64,000 nt of DNA, from assembly GCF_009725995.1 (NCBI RefSeq), contig NZ_RCNS01000004.1:1-64000 (forward strand). Reading direction: 5' to 3'. The notes beneath the pieces were generated by a model. That model ran no database searches. It was not told the origin of the DNA and saw nothing but the letters and a program-made list of their open reading frames with translations. The position numbers were made by a program, and so were the translations under genes. This document shows positions 10,251 to 19,129 of this stretch, piece after piece (the stretch's first letter is position 1; every line of letters starts with the position of its first letter). This stretch comes from Zobellia laminariae (lineage in GTDB: Bacteria; Bacteroidota; Bacteroidia; Flavobacteriales; Flavobacteriaceae).

Positions 10251-11918
10251 ATGAAAAACATAAGGTTTTCTAATTTAGACAGAGCAAAAATAATACAGGA
10301 GTTAACTAACGACACCTATGATTTAGTTGTTATTGGTGGCGGTATTACTGGTGGTGGAATTGCACTTGATGCAGCTTCTAGAGGATTAAAGGTTGCTTTA
10401 GTTGAAAAAGGCGATTTTGCATCTGGTACTAGTAGTAAATCTACTAAGCTAATTCACGGTGGATTACGATATTTAAAACAGTTCGATTTTTGGTTGGTAA
10501 AAGAGGTAGGTTCTGAGCGGGCAATTGTCCATAAACTAGCACCACACTTGGTATTGCCAGAAAAAATGTTGCTACCACTTATAGAAAATGGATCTTATGG
10601 AAAGTGGTTAACATCCATTGGGTTGAAGGTCTATGATATCTTGGCTCAGGTAACTGGTGAGGATAAGCGTAAGATGTTAGAGAAGAAGGAGGCAATGAAA
10701 CTAGAGCCCTTACTTCCTAAGAAAATAGTAAAAGGTGCCGGTTATTATGCGGAGTACCGTACGGATGATGCGCGTTTGACTATAGAAAATATAAAGTCGA
10801 GTTTATTGTTTGGGGCTCAGGCCTTGAATTATGCTTCTGTAGAGGATTTTATTTACGTAGATGACCAAGTAGCTGGGGTAAAGGTAAAAGATGGCGTGAG
10901 CGGTGCTACTTTCAGTATTAAGTCTAAATATGTTATTAGTGCAGCTGGCCCATGGGTAGATGAACTTAGAAGCACCAATAATTCTAAAAAAGGAAAGCAG
11001 TTGCACCTAACCAAAGGTGTACATTTAGTATTCCCAAAGAAAAAATTACCAATAAAACAATCGGTATATTTTGATGTTCCGGATGGTAGAATGATGTTTG
11101 CCATTCCGCGTGGTAAGGTAACCTACGTGGGTACTACAGACACCAATTTCAATAAGGATAAAGATAATGTCCGTACAGATTTGGCCGATGCAATCTATTT
11201 GATTTCTGCGGTAAACAATATGTTTCCGAGTATAAATCTGGAAATGGAAGATATTGTTTCTTCGTGGGCTGGTTTACGACCGTTAATTCACGAAGAAGGA
11301 AAATCTGCATCTGAACTTTCTAGAAAGGATGAAATCTTTACTTCAGATACAGGTCTAATTAGTATTGCTGGGGGAAAACTTACGGGTTACCGTAAAATGG
11401 CTGAGCGTGTGGTAGATCGTATCGCCAAGAAAATGCATGAAGAAGATGGTACTGAATTGAAGGAATGCTTTACCGAAAAGATATTCTTATGTGGTAATGT
11501 TGATTTCAAGAAATTTAAACATGTAGAAAAGTACATTACTGAAATTTATGGCCGTATTAAACCAGAAGGTTTTACCAAACATGATGCATGGTTCTTGGTA
11601 ACCAATTATGGAAAGCAGACAGAAATGATACTAGAGAACTATGCCGGTATTAAGGATAGTGATAAGTATGTTCGTATGGCTAAAGCTGAGCTTCGTTTTG
11701 GTATTGATTATGAAATGGTGCAAAACCCAATGGATTTCTTCATTAGAAGAACCGGTAGGTTGTATTTTGATATTGATAGTGTTCGCCTTTTAATGGAACC
11801 TATTTTAGAGGAATTCAAATCTATCTATGTTGTTGATGATGCACAGATTTCTGAATGGCGTGAAACTTTACTTGGTGAATTAGATGAACATTCTAATTTT
11901 TCCTTAGATAGAGTATAA
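10251..11918 (+). CDS. glpD: FAD-dependent (aerobic) glycerol-3-phosphate dehydrogenase
   Basis: GlpD/GlpA-type flavoprotein of 555 residues, peripheral on the inner membrane, oxidising glycerol 3-phosphate to dihydroxyacetone phosphate and passing electrons to quinone. The FAD-binding motif GGGITGGGIALDAASRG starts near residue 27; SSKSTKLIHGGLRYL and the SWAGLRPL block follow; a helical C-terminal domain completes the protein. It sits directly after glpK in a two-gene operon. A hairpin terminator follows at 11961, shared with the convergent gpsA. Confidence 0.96.
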   Translation: MKNIRFSNLDRAKIIQELTNDTYDLVVIGGGITGGGIALDAASRGLKVALVEKGDFASGTSSKSTKLIHGGLRYLKQFDFWLVKEVGSERAIVHKLAPHLVLPEKMLLPLIENGSYGKWLTSIGLKVYDILAQVTGEDKRKMLEKKEAMKLEPLLPKKIVKGAGYYAEYRTDDARLTIENIKSSLLFGAQALNYASVEDFIYVDDQVAGVKVKDGVSGATFSIKSKYVISAAGPWVDELRSTNNSKKGKQLHLTKGVHLVFPKKKLPIKQSVYFDVPDGRMMFAIPRGKVTYVGTTDTNFNKDKDNVRTDLADAIYLISAVNNMFPSINLEMEDIVSSWAGLRPLIHEEGKSASELSRKDEIFTSDTGLISIAGGKLTGYRKMAERVVDRIAKKMHEEDGTELKECFTEKIFLCGNVDFKKFKHVEKYITEIYGRIKPEGFTKHDAWFLVTNYGKQTEMILENYAGIKDSDKYVRMAKAELRFGIDYEMVQNPMDFFIRRTGRLYFDIDSVRLLMEPILEEFKSIYVVDDAQISEWRETLLGELDEHSNFSLDRV

Positions 11919-11960
11919 GGTTTACAATTGGATTTTAAGAAATTATGTTATGTGAGAAGT

Positions 11961-11994
11961 CGGTCCGTTTTCCAAAGAAACGGGCCGGTTTCAT
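11961..11994. terminator. Terminator between glpD and gpsA
   Basis: A 10-bp stem with one G-T wobble (CGGTCCGTTT at 11961-11970 with AAACGGGCCG at 11978-11987) is followed by a T-rich tract. The position between convergent genes suggests bidirectional use. Confidence 0.7.
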
Positions 11995-12017
11995 TTTAAT
12001 ACCTAATGGTTTAAAAA

Positions 12018-13013
12018 TTAATCAAGCTTGTCTGTCAGTGCTTTAAACACCTTTTTGGCGCTTTTATCTTCGTAAAGAACAGCATATACAGCATCTATGA
12101 TAGGTACTTTTACCTTCTTCTTAAACTTAGATTTAATCTCATAGGCACTTTTGGCAGCGTAATAACCTTCGGCTACCATCCGCATTTCCATTTGGGCACT
12201 TTTTACGGTATACCCCTTTCCTATCATATTACCGAACATACGGTTACGACTAAAAGTGGAATAACCTGTAACTAGTAAATCTCCTAGATAAGCAGACTCA
12301 TTAATGTTTCGGTCTATTTTATGTATGCGTTTAGTATAACGTTTCATCTCACGGATGGCGTTGCTCATAAGTACGCTCTGAAAATTATCACCATAACCTA
12401 AACCATGTGCTATACCCGCTGCAATAGCGTAGATATTTTTAAGCATTGCCGCATACTCAGTTCCAATAATATCCTTGGTAACTTTAGTCTTAATGTAGTC
12501 GCTACTTAAGTTTTTAGCTAGATACTCGGCCTTCTCCGTATCGGCGCAAGCAATGGTCAAATAAGATAAACGCTCTAAGGCAACTTCTTCCGCATGGCAT
12601 GGACCGGTAATTACACCTATGTTTTCAAAAGGGATACCATACTTTTCATGAAAATGCTTCCCAACAATTAAACCTGTTTCTGGTACAATCCCTTTTATGG
12701 CAGAAAACACGATTTTATCTTTTAAAGAGCTCGTTATTTTTTTCAGTTCGCCCTCAACAAAAGCAGAAGGGATAGCAAATATTAAAATGTCCGAATTATC
12801 AACGGCTTTGTTAATGTCGTCTGTCAACTCCAATTGGTCCGTGTCAAAAGTTACTGAAGTAAGGTAGTTAGGGTTATGCTTTTGAATGTTGATGAAGCCT
12901 ACCGCATCCGAATTCCGCATGTACCAACCTACTTTTTTTTGGTTTACACAAAGCATTTTCACAATGGCTGTAGCCCAGCTTCCGCCGCCTAATACTGTAA
13001 ATTTTTGGTTCAT
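12018..13013 (-). CDS. gpsA: NAD(P)+-dependent glycerol-3-phosphate dehydrogenase
   Basis: Cytoplasmic GpsA of 331 residues, which makes sn-glycerol 3-phosphate from dihydroxyacetone phosphate for phospholipid synthesis. The Rossmann motif GGGSWATA is at the N-terminus; the catalytic lysine lies in EYAAMLKNIYAIAAG and the family signature continues with GLGYGDN and FSRNRMFG. It converges on glpK-glpD, so the anabolic and catabolic ends of glycerol-3-phosphate metabolism share one locus on opposite strands. Confidence 0.95.
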   Translation of the reverse strand: MNQKFTVLGGGSWATAIVKMLCVNQKKVGWYMRNSDAVGFINIQKHNPNYLTSVTFDTDQLELTDDINKAVDNSDILIFAIPSAFVEGELKKITSSLKDKIVFSAIKGIVPETGLIVGKHFHEKYGIPFENIGVITGPCHAEEVALERLSYLTIACADTEKAEYLAKNLSSDYIKTKVTKDIIGTEYAAMLKNIYAIAAGIAHGLGYGDNFQSVLMSNAIREMKRYTKRIHKIDRNINESAYLGDLLVTGYSTFSRNRMFGNMIGKGYTVKSAQMEMRMVAEGYYAAKSAYEIKSKFKKKVKVPIIDAVYAVLYEDKSAKKVFKALTDKLD

Positions 13014-13086
13014 AGCACTCTAATAAATGACTTAGTTACTGTTAATTGGTCGGTTATGCGTATTGGTATTGGGCTTTCACTCAATA

Positions 13087-13094
13087 CAAAATTA
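13087..13094 (-). promoter_or_regulatory. Bacteroidetes -7 element for gpsA
   Basis: The minus strand reads TAATTTTG, matching TAnnTTTG, about 74 nt upstream of the gpsA ATG (13013). Confidence 0.4.
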
Positions 13095-13193
13095 GGTAAA
13101 TTAAAAACTTAAACCTTAAGTGCTGGTTAATAGCGTATTATGAATAATGGCACGGTGCTTGTTTTATCTAGTAAGAATCGCAATACCAAGATT

Positions 13194-14105
13194 ATGAAGA
13201 CAAAACTACTTTTATTAACCGTTTTTATAGCCACTTTAATGACCTCATGTTATACAGAGGTTATTGTTGAAGATGAATTTATAGATGAGCCAATTTACAA
13301 TACCAGTCAAGTGTTGCAATCTTATGACCTGTGGTACGTAGATATAAATGCTACTAGAGGCAATGGCGAAGTTCCTTTTTTACAACGCGCATTTACCATT
13401 TCTTTTAATAGAGGTACATTATACGCTAACAATAATATAGTAGGTATAGGTAAGACCGGAAACGGTTTTGGGATAGATGTAGGATATTATGATACGGTGC
13501 GTGGTGCTGTAGAAATTGACCATGATATAGATGGACAATGGTTTTTAGATGTATTTGCGATAAACGGAAATACTATAGAACTATATGATGCACGTTCAGA
13601 TACTTCATATTATTTAAAAGGATATCAAACAGGTAATTTTGATTATGATATGTTGTTCTATGACAACATCAATTATTTTTTACAGGAATACCATGCTTGG
13701 GAAAAAACATATACAAGTCTAGAAGGAGCTTTAAACGAGTTCGATAATGAGAACTTTTTACAGTTCAATCCTACCTTTTTTAGGTCGTCTGTAGACCCAG
13801 TTGGAACACCCTTGGTAAACCTTCGATGGAATTTTGAGGGAGATTACTCGGTGTATGACATAGAAGCCGATGAAACGCTCAAAACTTTAACACTGGCCTA
13901 CCGTTCATCGAGCAATGATTACTTTGAATTGTACGTTATTAATGAGAGCACAATTGAGCTTTATCACCCGAGTAGTAAAACAGTATATGAGTTCAGGGGA
14001 AAAGGATATCAAGAGTACTTAAAAGCCGGAAAAGGCACCGTAGAAAAAAAGAGAAAAAAGGCTTCTAATCCCATAATGAAGGTGAAAAGAAGTAGAGATA
14101 TATAA
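13194..14105 (+). CDS. Uncharacterised exported lipoprotein, 303 aa
   Basis: The start at 13194 gives MKTKLLLLTVFIATLMTSC, a lipoprotein signal with the Cys at position 19; the frame from 13140 adds only a non-signal extension. The mature protein starts with an acidic linker, then has two similar beta-rich halves: DLWYVDINATRGNG...FLQRAFTISFNRGTLYANN and LVNLRWNFEGDYSVYDIEADETLKTLTLAYRS, each ending with an NxxTIELY motif (GNTIELYDA, ESTIELYHP). This suggests an internal duplication of a lipocalin-like barrel. The tail is strongly basic. I recognise it as a conserved flavobacterial family but cannot assign a function; similar proteins are sometimes annotated as nucleotidyltransferases without visible support. 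Confidence 0.75.
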   Translation: MKTKLLLLTVFIATLMTSCYTEVIVEDEFIDEPIYNTSQVLQSYDLWYVDINATRGNGEVPFLQRAFTISFNRGTLYANNNIVGIGKTGNGFGIDVGYYDTVRGAVEIDHDIDGQWFLDVFAINGNTIELYDARSDTSYYLKGYQTGNFDYDMLFYDNINYFLQEYHAWEKTYTSLEGALNEFDNENFLQFNPTFFRSSVDPVGTPLVNLRWNFEGDYSVYDIEADETLKTLTLAYRSSSNDYFELYVINESTIELYHPSSKTVYEFRGKGYQEYLKAGKGTVEKKRKKASNPIMKVKRSRDI

Positions 14106-14133
14106 ACGTTTTTTGGTTGGTTATTTAGTTAGA

Positions 14134-14172
14134 AATCGCCCTTTGCAGCAGTGCTTAGGGCGGTTTTTTTGT
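14134..14172 (+). terminator. Terminator after the lipoprotein gene
   Basis: A stem of AATCGCCCT (14134-14142) and AGGGCGGTT (14157-14165, one T-G wobble) is followed by seven or more T. It is preceded at 14112-14128 by TTTGGTTGGTTATTTAG, a 17-nt motif that recurs before the terminator of the candidate ncRNA at 43439-43455. Confidence 0.75.
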
Positions 14173-14326
14173 TTAATTGTATTCTTTAGGGGTAGTGTTC
14201 ATTATGAACTCTTTATAAAATACCGCTAAATTTTAATATTAACTCATTGATAGTTAGTGTATTTGGTTAATAGTTTGTTCAAATGTATTTAGCCGCTTAG
14301 TCTATGGCTTATAGGGTATTTTGGTG

Positions 14327-14334
14327 TATTTTTG
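14327..14334 (+). promoter_or_regulatory. Bacteroidetes -7 element for the SulP gene
   Basis: TATTTTTG matches TAnnTTTG and lies about 21 nt before the GTG start at 14356, predicting a leader of only about 15 nt. Confidence 0.4.
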
Positions 14335-14355
14335 CCCGCTTAAAATCTTGATGTT

Positions 14356-15933
14356 GTGAAGAAGTATTTGAATTTGTTCGATTTCAAACAGAAAGTAGAT
14401 TACAAAAATGAAATTTTAGCGGGATTAACGGTCGCCATGACAATGATTCCAGAATCATTGATGTTTGCGATACTAGCAGGATTTTCACCATTAGTAGGTT
14501 TGTATGGAGCTTTTATTATGGGGCTTGTTACAGCTATATTTGGAGGTAGACCTGGGCTAATTTCTGGTGGAGCGGGTGCAACCGTGGTTGTACTTATGGC
14601 ATTAATGAATTCTCACGGTTTAGAATATGTTTTTGCAGCAGTTGCTTTGGCTGGTGTTTTTCAATTAATTGTAGGCTTTTTAAAGCTTGGTAAATTTATT
14701 CGTTTAGTTCCTCAACCCGTTATGTTTGGGTTCGTTAATGGTTTAGCCATCATTATTTTTATGGCGCAAATGGACCAATTTAAAGTTGGGCAAGGAGATG
14801 CTGCGGTTTGGCTTACTGGTACAGCAATGTACACTATGGTGGGCTTGGTATTGTTTACAATTGCAATAATTGTTTTTGTTCCCAAAATAACCAAAGCAGT
14901 CCCGGCTTCATTAATAGGGATTATTGTGGTATTTGTAGTAGTGTATTTTTTAAATATAGATACCAAACAAGTAGTAGATATCATAAATCAAGATACTTTA
15001 CCAGGAGAAGAACTTAAGTCGCTTAGTGGGTCTTTACCTTCTTTTCATATACCAACTATTCCTTTTACATTAGAAGCCTTTAAGATTATTTTGCCTTACG
15101 GATTAATAATGGCAGCAGTTGGTCTTACTGAAGGATTGCTTACTTTAAACTTGGTAGACGAGATTACTGGTACAAAAGGAAGTAGTAACAGAGAGTGCTT
15201 GGCACAAGGAGGAGCAAATATCTTGAATGGTTTTTTTGGAGGAATGGGGGGCTGTCCAATGATTGCACAAACTTTAGTTAACCTATCAGCAGGTTCAAGA
15301 GCAAGATTGTCGGGAATAATTGCCGCATTAACTATACTAGTTATCATATTATTTGGAGCACCGGTAATAGAACTTGTTCCTATAGCCGCATTGGTTGGAG
15401 TTATGGTAATGGTTGCAGTTGGTACATTTGAATGGGCAAGTTTTAAGGCTTTGAGAAGAATGCCTAAACCAGATATTTTTGTAATGATATTGGTTACTTT
15501 AATTACTGTAGTTCTACATAATTTAGCGTTAGCTGTATTGATAGGCGTAATAATTTCTGCATTGGTATTTGCTTGGGAAAGTGCGAAGAGAATTAGAGCT
15601 CGGAAATACGTAGATGAAAGCGGAGTTAAGCATTATGAAATTTATGGGCCTTTATTCTTTGGCTCTGTAACTGCTTTTAATGAAAAGTTTGATGTGGCAA
15701 ATGACCCAGACGAAGTAATAATAGATTTTGCAGAAAGTAAAGTTTCAGATATGTCGGCAATTGAAGCCTTAAATAGATTAACTGAGAGATATGCCAACCA
15801 AGGCAAGAAAGTTCAATTAAGACACTTAAGTAAAGATTGTATTAATCTTTTAGGCAACGCGGAAGATATTATTGATGTTAATGTTCTAGAAGACCCTACT
15901 TACAAGGTAGTAGCTGACAGGGCAAATGCCTAA
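14356..15933 (+). CDS. SulP family inorganic anion transporter with STAS domain
   Basis: SLC26/SulP permease of 525 residues in the inner membrane. About 12-14 hydrophobic segments fill residues 20-415, with the family motifs ILAGLTVAMTMIPESL near the start, GLYGAFIMG and a STSG-like ISGGAGATVVV loop; a C-terminal STAS domain (about 430-520, with IIDFAESKVSDMSAIEALNRL) follows. Substrate may be sulfate, bicarbonate or another anion; nothing local decides. The start is GTG, because the nearest ATG at 14351 leads directly to a stop codon. A very long hairpin overlaps the stop codon. Confidence 0.92.
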   Translation: MKKYLNLFDFKQKVDYKNEILAGLTVAMTMIPESLMFAILAGFSPLVGLYGAFIMGLVTAIFGGRPGLISGGAGATVVVLMALMNSHGLEYVFAAVALAGVFQLIVGFLKLGKFIRLVPQPVMFGFVNGLAIIIFMAQMDQFKVGQGDAAVWLTGTAMYTMVGLVLFTIAIIVFVPKITKAVPASLIGIIVVFVVVYFLNIDTKQVVDIINQDTLPGEELKSLSGSLPSFHIPTIPFTLEAFKIILPYGLIMAAVGLTEGLLTLNLVDEITGTKGSSNRECLAQGGANILNGFFGGMGGCPMIAQTLVNLSAGSRARLSGIIAALTILVIILFGAPVIELVPIAALVGVMVMVAVGTFEWASFKALRRMPKPDIFVMILVTLITVVLHNLALAVLIGVIISALVFAWESAKRIRARKYVDESGVKHYEIYGPLFFGSVTAFNEKFDVANDPDEVIIDFAESKVSDMSAIEALNRLTERYANQGKKVQLRHLSKDCINLLGNAEDIIDVNVLEDPTYKVVADRANA

Positions 15934-15965
15934 TTTGTCTGGGGCACTACTTTGTAAGTAAGGTC
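15892..15965. terminator. Long hairpin spanning the SulP stop codon, probable bidirectional terminator
   Basis: Two 20-nt arms at 15892-15911 and 15946-15965 pair with 18 Watson-Crick pairs, one G-T wobble and one C-A mismatch. The 5' arm is coding sequence of the SulP gene, the stop codon is in the 34-nt loop, and a T-rich tract follows the 3' arm. The loop contains a small GGC/GCC stem. The GH105 gene converges on it from the other side. Confidence 0.65.
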
Positions 15966-15994
15966 TTTTAATAGTTTTTATAAGTAGGAGTTAA

Positions 15995-17110
15995 TTACTC
16001 ACCGCCATACAGCTTATAAACTTCAGTTCCGGCACTTAAATATGCACCTGTTCCGTATACCTCTGTTTTATCTGGCCAAGCTTTTCCTGGTGCGGCTCCT
16101 ATAGGTTGCACATAGCCTAACATACCATCTTTAGTAACATGGCTTGCCATGGCGTTCCAGCCCTTTTTTACAGCGGGTTCATAGGTTTCTTTATCCAAGA
16201 TACCGTTGTTAACGCCCCAAGCCAGTCCATACACATAAAAAGAAGAACCGCTCGTTTCAGGTGTAAGATAAAATTCTTGACCTAATAGACTCATAGCCCA
16301 ATGCCCTTCAGGAGTTTGAATTTCAATTAGTTTTTCTGCCATCTTTTTATAGATATCCAAGAAGTACGCATACTCTTCACTCTTAGGGTCAAGCTCGTTC
16401 ATTATGTTAACAAGCCCGGCAAATACCCAACCGTTACCTCTAGACCAAAAAACTTTAGTGCCATTATCCAATTTGTCAAAATATCGTTCATCACGATAGT
16501 AAAGATTTTCCTCTTTGTCAAAAAGAAAATCGGTAGATGCCATAAATTCGGACATCATGAAGTCTAAGTATTTTTTTTCGCCTGTAACCTTGTACAATTT
16601 AGCTAAGACAGGAGGAGCCATGAAAAGGGCATCGCACCAATTCCATCTGTCTTGATGATAGGGTGTTCCCCAATTTAATGCGCTTTGCGAAGGGTGAAAC
16701 ATTAAAAAATTGAATTGCTCTTTGGTAGGTGCAATCATTTTTTCATCCTTATATTTCCGGAATAACTCAACGTACATTTGACCAACAGCATGGTCGTCTG
16801 CGTGATATTTTCGCTTGTGCAATTGCCACTCGTTTTCTTCACCTACATTTTTTAACCATTCATAATAGGTATCATCATCTGCCATACTGGCCCATTTTGC
16901 CATGCCTACATAGAGTGCGGCATTTGTCCAATCTAATGGGTGGTGTGGTTTTTTGCGGTCGCTGTACAAGCCGTCAAAATTGGCAATTTGCCAATCGGCC
17001 ACCTGTTGCATGGATTCCTTTACTTTCTTAGGTTTTATTTTTTGAGAAAAAGACGTGCCCGTACACGAAAAAATGATAATTGCGATAAAAAAACGATGTA
17101 GTAGTTTCAA
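15995..17110 (-). CDS. Glycoside hydrolase family 88/105 (unsaturated uronyl hydrolase)
   Basis: Secreted GH105-like protein of 371 residues with signal peptide MKLLHRFFIAIIIFSCTGTSFSQ. The (alpha/alpha)6-barrel signature WCDALFMAPP (Asp160, candidate catalytic acid) and WSRGNGW are visible, with HADDHAVGQ upstream. Family enzymes remove the unsaturated uronic acid left by pectin, rhamnogalacturonan or ulvan lyases; the exact glycan cannot be told. The start codon is TTG; no ATG restores the signal peptide. It stands alone, without lyases, SusC/SusD or a regulator, so it is not part of a local polysaccharide-utilisation locus. Confidence 0.88.
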   Translation of the reverse strand: MKLLHRFFIAIIIFSCTGTSFSQKIKPKKVKESMQQVADWQIANFDGLYSDRKKPHHPLDWTNAALYVGMAKWASMADDDTYYEWLKNVGEENEWQLHKRKYHADDHAVGQMYVELFRKYKDEKMIAPTKEQFNFLMFHPSQSALNWGTPYHQDRWNWCDALFMAPPVLAKLYKVTGEKKYLDFMMSEFMASTDFLFDKEENLYYRDERYFDKLDNGTKVFWSRGNGWVFAGLVNIMNELDPKSEEYAYFLDIYKKMAEKLIEIQTPEGHWAMSLLGQEFYLTPETSGSSFYVYGLAWGVNNGILDKETYEPAVKKGWNAMASHVTKDGMLGYVQPIGAAPGKAWPDKTEVYGTGAYLSAGTEVYKLYGGE

Positions 17111-17151
17111 TTTATTTTGGTTTAAGTGGATTGAGAGCTACTAATATATTG

Positions 17152-17194
17152 AAAAAAAATATGCCGTTACCCTAAATTAATAGGATAACGGCAT
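17152..17194 (-). terminator. Terminator of the cytochrome c gene
   Basis: A stem of ATGCCGTTA with TAACGGCAT plus an inner CCTA/TAGG lies at 17161-17194. On the minus strand it ends in eight T, directly after the cytochrome gene and before the GH105 start. Confidence 0.8.
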
Positions 17195-17215
17195 ACTAGT
17201 ATTAAAATAATGCTA

Positions 17216-17701
17216 TTAAAGCGTACGCAGGTACTCTGCAACAGCTCTTGTGTCCTCGTCAGAAAGATTCTGATTCAACATAATGGCATTGTTGTATTCT
17301 TTTAGAAGTGCTTTTGCAATTGGATCTTCTTGTATCATTTTATCAGGATTTGCAATCATGTTCATCACCCATGTTGGATTTCTTCTTTCATAAACACCTT
17401 TTAATGCAGGGCCAATTAAACGTTTATCTACCATATGGCAAGCTGTACAAACTGCTTTAAATTTTGCTTCACCGGCAGTAGCCATTTCAGCATTAATATC
17501 AGCATCAAAAGAAATGTCTTTGTATTTACCTACACCTTGGTTATCCATATCAACAGGTACACCTTCAGATTTGGCTTCCACTGCTTTAGTTTCGGTTTTG
17601 GTTCTGTTCATTTCAAAACCACCTTTTTTCTCTTCTTTTTTTTCTTCACCACAGCTGGCAAGTAGGGCACCAAGGGCCAATACGCTAAGTAATTTTTTCA
17701 T
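17216..17701 (-). CDS. c-type cytochrome lipoprotein
   Basis: A monoheme cytochrome c of 161 residues with a lipoprotein signal (MKKLLSVLALGALLASC, Cys17), a charged Lys/Glu-rich linker (about 19-60), then a class I cytochrome fold. The heme motif is CTACH at 85-89; a C-terminal Met in NNAIMLNQNLSDED is the likely sixth ligand, and LSDEDTRAVAEYLRTL is the usual final helix. It should sit on the outer face of the inner membrane or the inner leaflet of the outer membrane and shuttle electrons. Similar lipid-anchored cytochromes accompany nos operons in Bacteroidetes, but no such genes are here. Confidence 0.9.
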   Translation of the reverse strand: MKKLLSVLALGALLASCGEEKKEEKKGGFEMNRTKTETKAVEAKSEGVPVDMDNQGVGKYKDISFDADINAEMATAGEAKFKAVCTACHMVDKRLIGPALKGVYERRNPTWVMNMIANPDKMIQEDPIAKALLKEYNNAIMLNQNLSDEDTRAVAEYLRTL

Positions 17702-17776
17702 CTTATGCTTTGTTTCAATATTCGAGTTGGCTTGAGGGCCATTTATTAACGATGCTAATATAATGATTCACTAAAT

Positions 17777-18739
17777 TTAAACCATGTCTTGCACAAATTT
17801 AATTGCTGTTTTTTCTGAGTAATAGATGTTAGAAGGGGCTATAAAGCCTACATGTCCTCCAAATTCGGGAACCTTCAAATAAAGATTCGGGTTTTTTTCA
17901 GCTTCGGTATATGGATAACATTCTTCGCCCAAAAAAGAATCGTTCTTAGCATTGATTATTAAAGAGGGTATTTTAATATTAGGTAAGAATTGCCGGCAGC
18001 TACATTTCTCGTAATAATCTATGGCATTTTTAAAACCGTGTGCTCGGCTCGTATAAATGTCGTCAAAATCTTTTAAGGTTTTAACGCTAGAGATGTCACT
18101 TAAGGATATGCTATCAGGAAACATTTTTTGTTTAGGGTATAATTTTTCAACGAGATGTTTTTTGAAACGTTTGGCATAGAGGTAATTTTTTGGGGACATT
18201 AATTCCTTTAATGAACTATGAAGATTGCAAGGTACCGAAACACCTATAACGGCTTTTACTTCTGGAGGTAGCACGCGTTCTTCTCCAGCATATTTCATAG
18301 CCATATTACCACCTAAACTCACTCCTTTTATATAAATTTCAGTATACTTTTTTTGCTTTAAAATGCATTGCACAACAGCATCCAAATCTTCCGTTGCACC
18401 GGAATGGTACGAACGAAAAAGACGATTGGTTTCTCCGCTACATCCTCTAAAATTTACAGCGCAGGCATCAATTCCTGCTGCATTAAAAGCTTTTGCGCTT
18501 CCGGTTATGTAAGGGCGTTGAGCATTGCCCTCTAGGCCATGCAATAGTATGACCACTTTCTCTGATTTTTTTTTGGAATAACTCCAGTCTAGGTCAATGA
18601 AATCACCGTCCGCTAACTCTAAACGTTCTCGCTGTTGCTCCAACCCTTCTATTCGCCTAAAAAGACCAGAATAAACGGTAGATAGATGTCCGTTTTTGAA
18701 TATAAAAGTAGGGTTGTAATCTGAAGCTAGAACAGGCAT
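17777..18739 (-). CDS. YheT family alpha/beta hydrolase
   Basis: Cytoplasmic alpha/beta-hydrolase of 320 residues related to YheT/ABHD1-3. The oxyanion region is VVILLHGLEGNAQRPY, the nucleophile elbow GVSLGGN, the acid Asp in INAKNDSFLGEE and the catalytic His in FGGHVGF. The N-terminal NPTFIFKNGHLSTVYSGLFRR is typical of the family, which contains esterases and medium/long-chain lipid hydrolases of unclear substrate. It lies directly upstream of, and in the same orientation as, the cytochrome c gene, with a 75-bp gap, so co-transcription is possible but not certain. Confidence 0.9.
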   Translation of the reverse strand: MPVLASDYNPTFIFKNGHLSTVYSGLFRRIEGLEQQRERLELADGDFIDLDWSYSKKKSEKVVILLHGLEGNAQRPYITGSAKAFNAAGIDACAVNFRGCSGETNRLFRSYHSGATEDLDAVVQCILKQKKYTEIYIKGVSLGGNMAMKYAGEERVLPPEVKAVIGVSVPCNLHSSLKELMSPKNYLYAKRFKKHLVEKLYPKQKMFPDSISLSDISSVKTLKDFDDIYTSRAHGFKNAIDYYEKCSCRQFLPNIKIPSLIINAKNDSFLGEECYPYTEAEKNPNLYLKVPEFGGHVGFIAPSNIYYSEKTAIKFVQDMV

Positions 18740-18850
18740 GTAATATGAATTGTTTAGAAGCTGAGTAATTTAAATTGGCTGTTTATACGATGGGAAATGA
18801 ATGACATTTTAGCATAATCTCGCATGTGAAACTTTATTGTAAATTTAGCC

Positions 18851-19126
18851 ATGTCAAAAATAACACGAAATTGTGAGCATTTAGATGCGGTCACAGAAGT
18901 AAAAGAGGCAAAAGCACACAAGTGTGCTGAATGTGTAAAAACAGGCGACAGTTGGTTACACTTGCGTACGTGTCAAACCTGTGGTGTAACGCTTTGTTGT
19001 GACAGCTCTCCCAACCGGCATGCAAGTAAACACGCACAATCAAGCGGTCACCCTGTAATAAGTAGTGCAGAACCGGGTGAACGATGGCTTTGGTGTTATG
19101 AAGATGAACAAATTGCTAATTACTAA
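18851..19126 (+). CDS. UBP-type zinc finger protein
   Basis: A 91-residue protein that is essentially a single ZnF-UBP (BUZ) domain, the fold that in eukaryotic deubiquitinases binds a free C-terminal Gly-Gly. Ligand candidates are CEH at 8-10, CAEC at 31-34, CQTCG near 46, CC near 55 and the histidine series RHASKHAQSSGHPV; RWLWCYEDE closes the domain. Bacteria without ubiquitin carry such domains with unknown ligands. The stop lies only three bases before the ATG of the next gene, a TrxR-like protein, so the two proteins are very probably co-translated and may work together. Confidence 0.85.
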   Translation: MSKITRNCEHLDAVTEVKEAKAHKCAECVKTGDSWLHLRTCQTCGVTLCCDSSPNRHASKHAQSSGHPVISSAEPGERWLWCYEDEQIANY

Positions 19127-19129
19127 ATT

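Noticed and set aside
17435..17735. Two open frames antisense to the cytochrome c gene
   Set aside because: They are Phe-rich translations of the reverse complement of the Lys/Glu linker and do not show a protein pattern.
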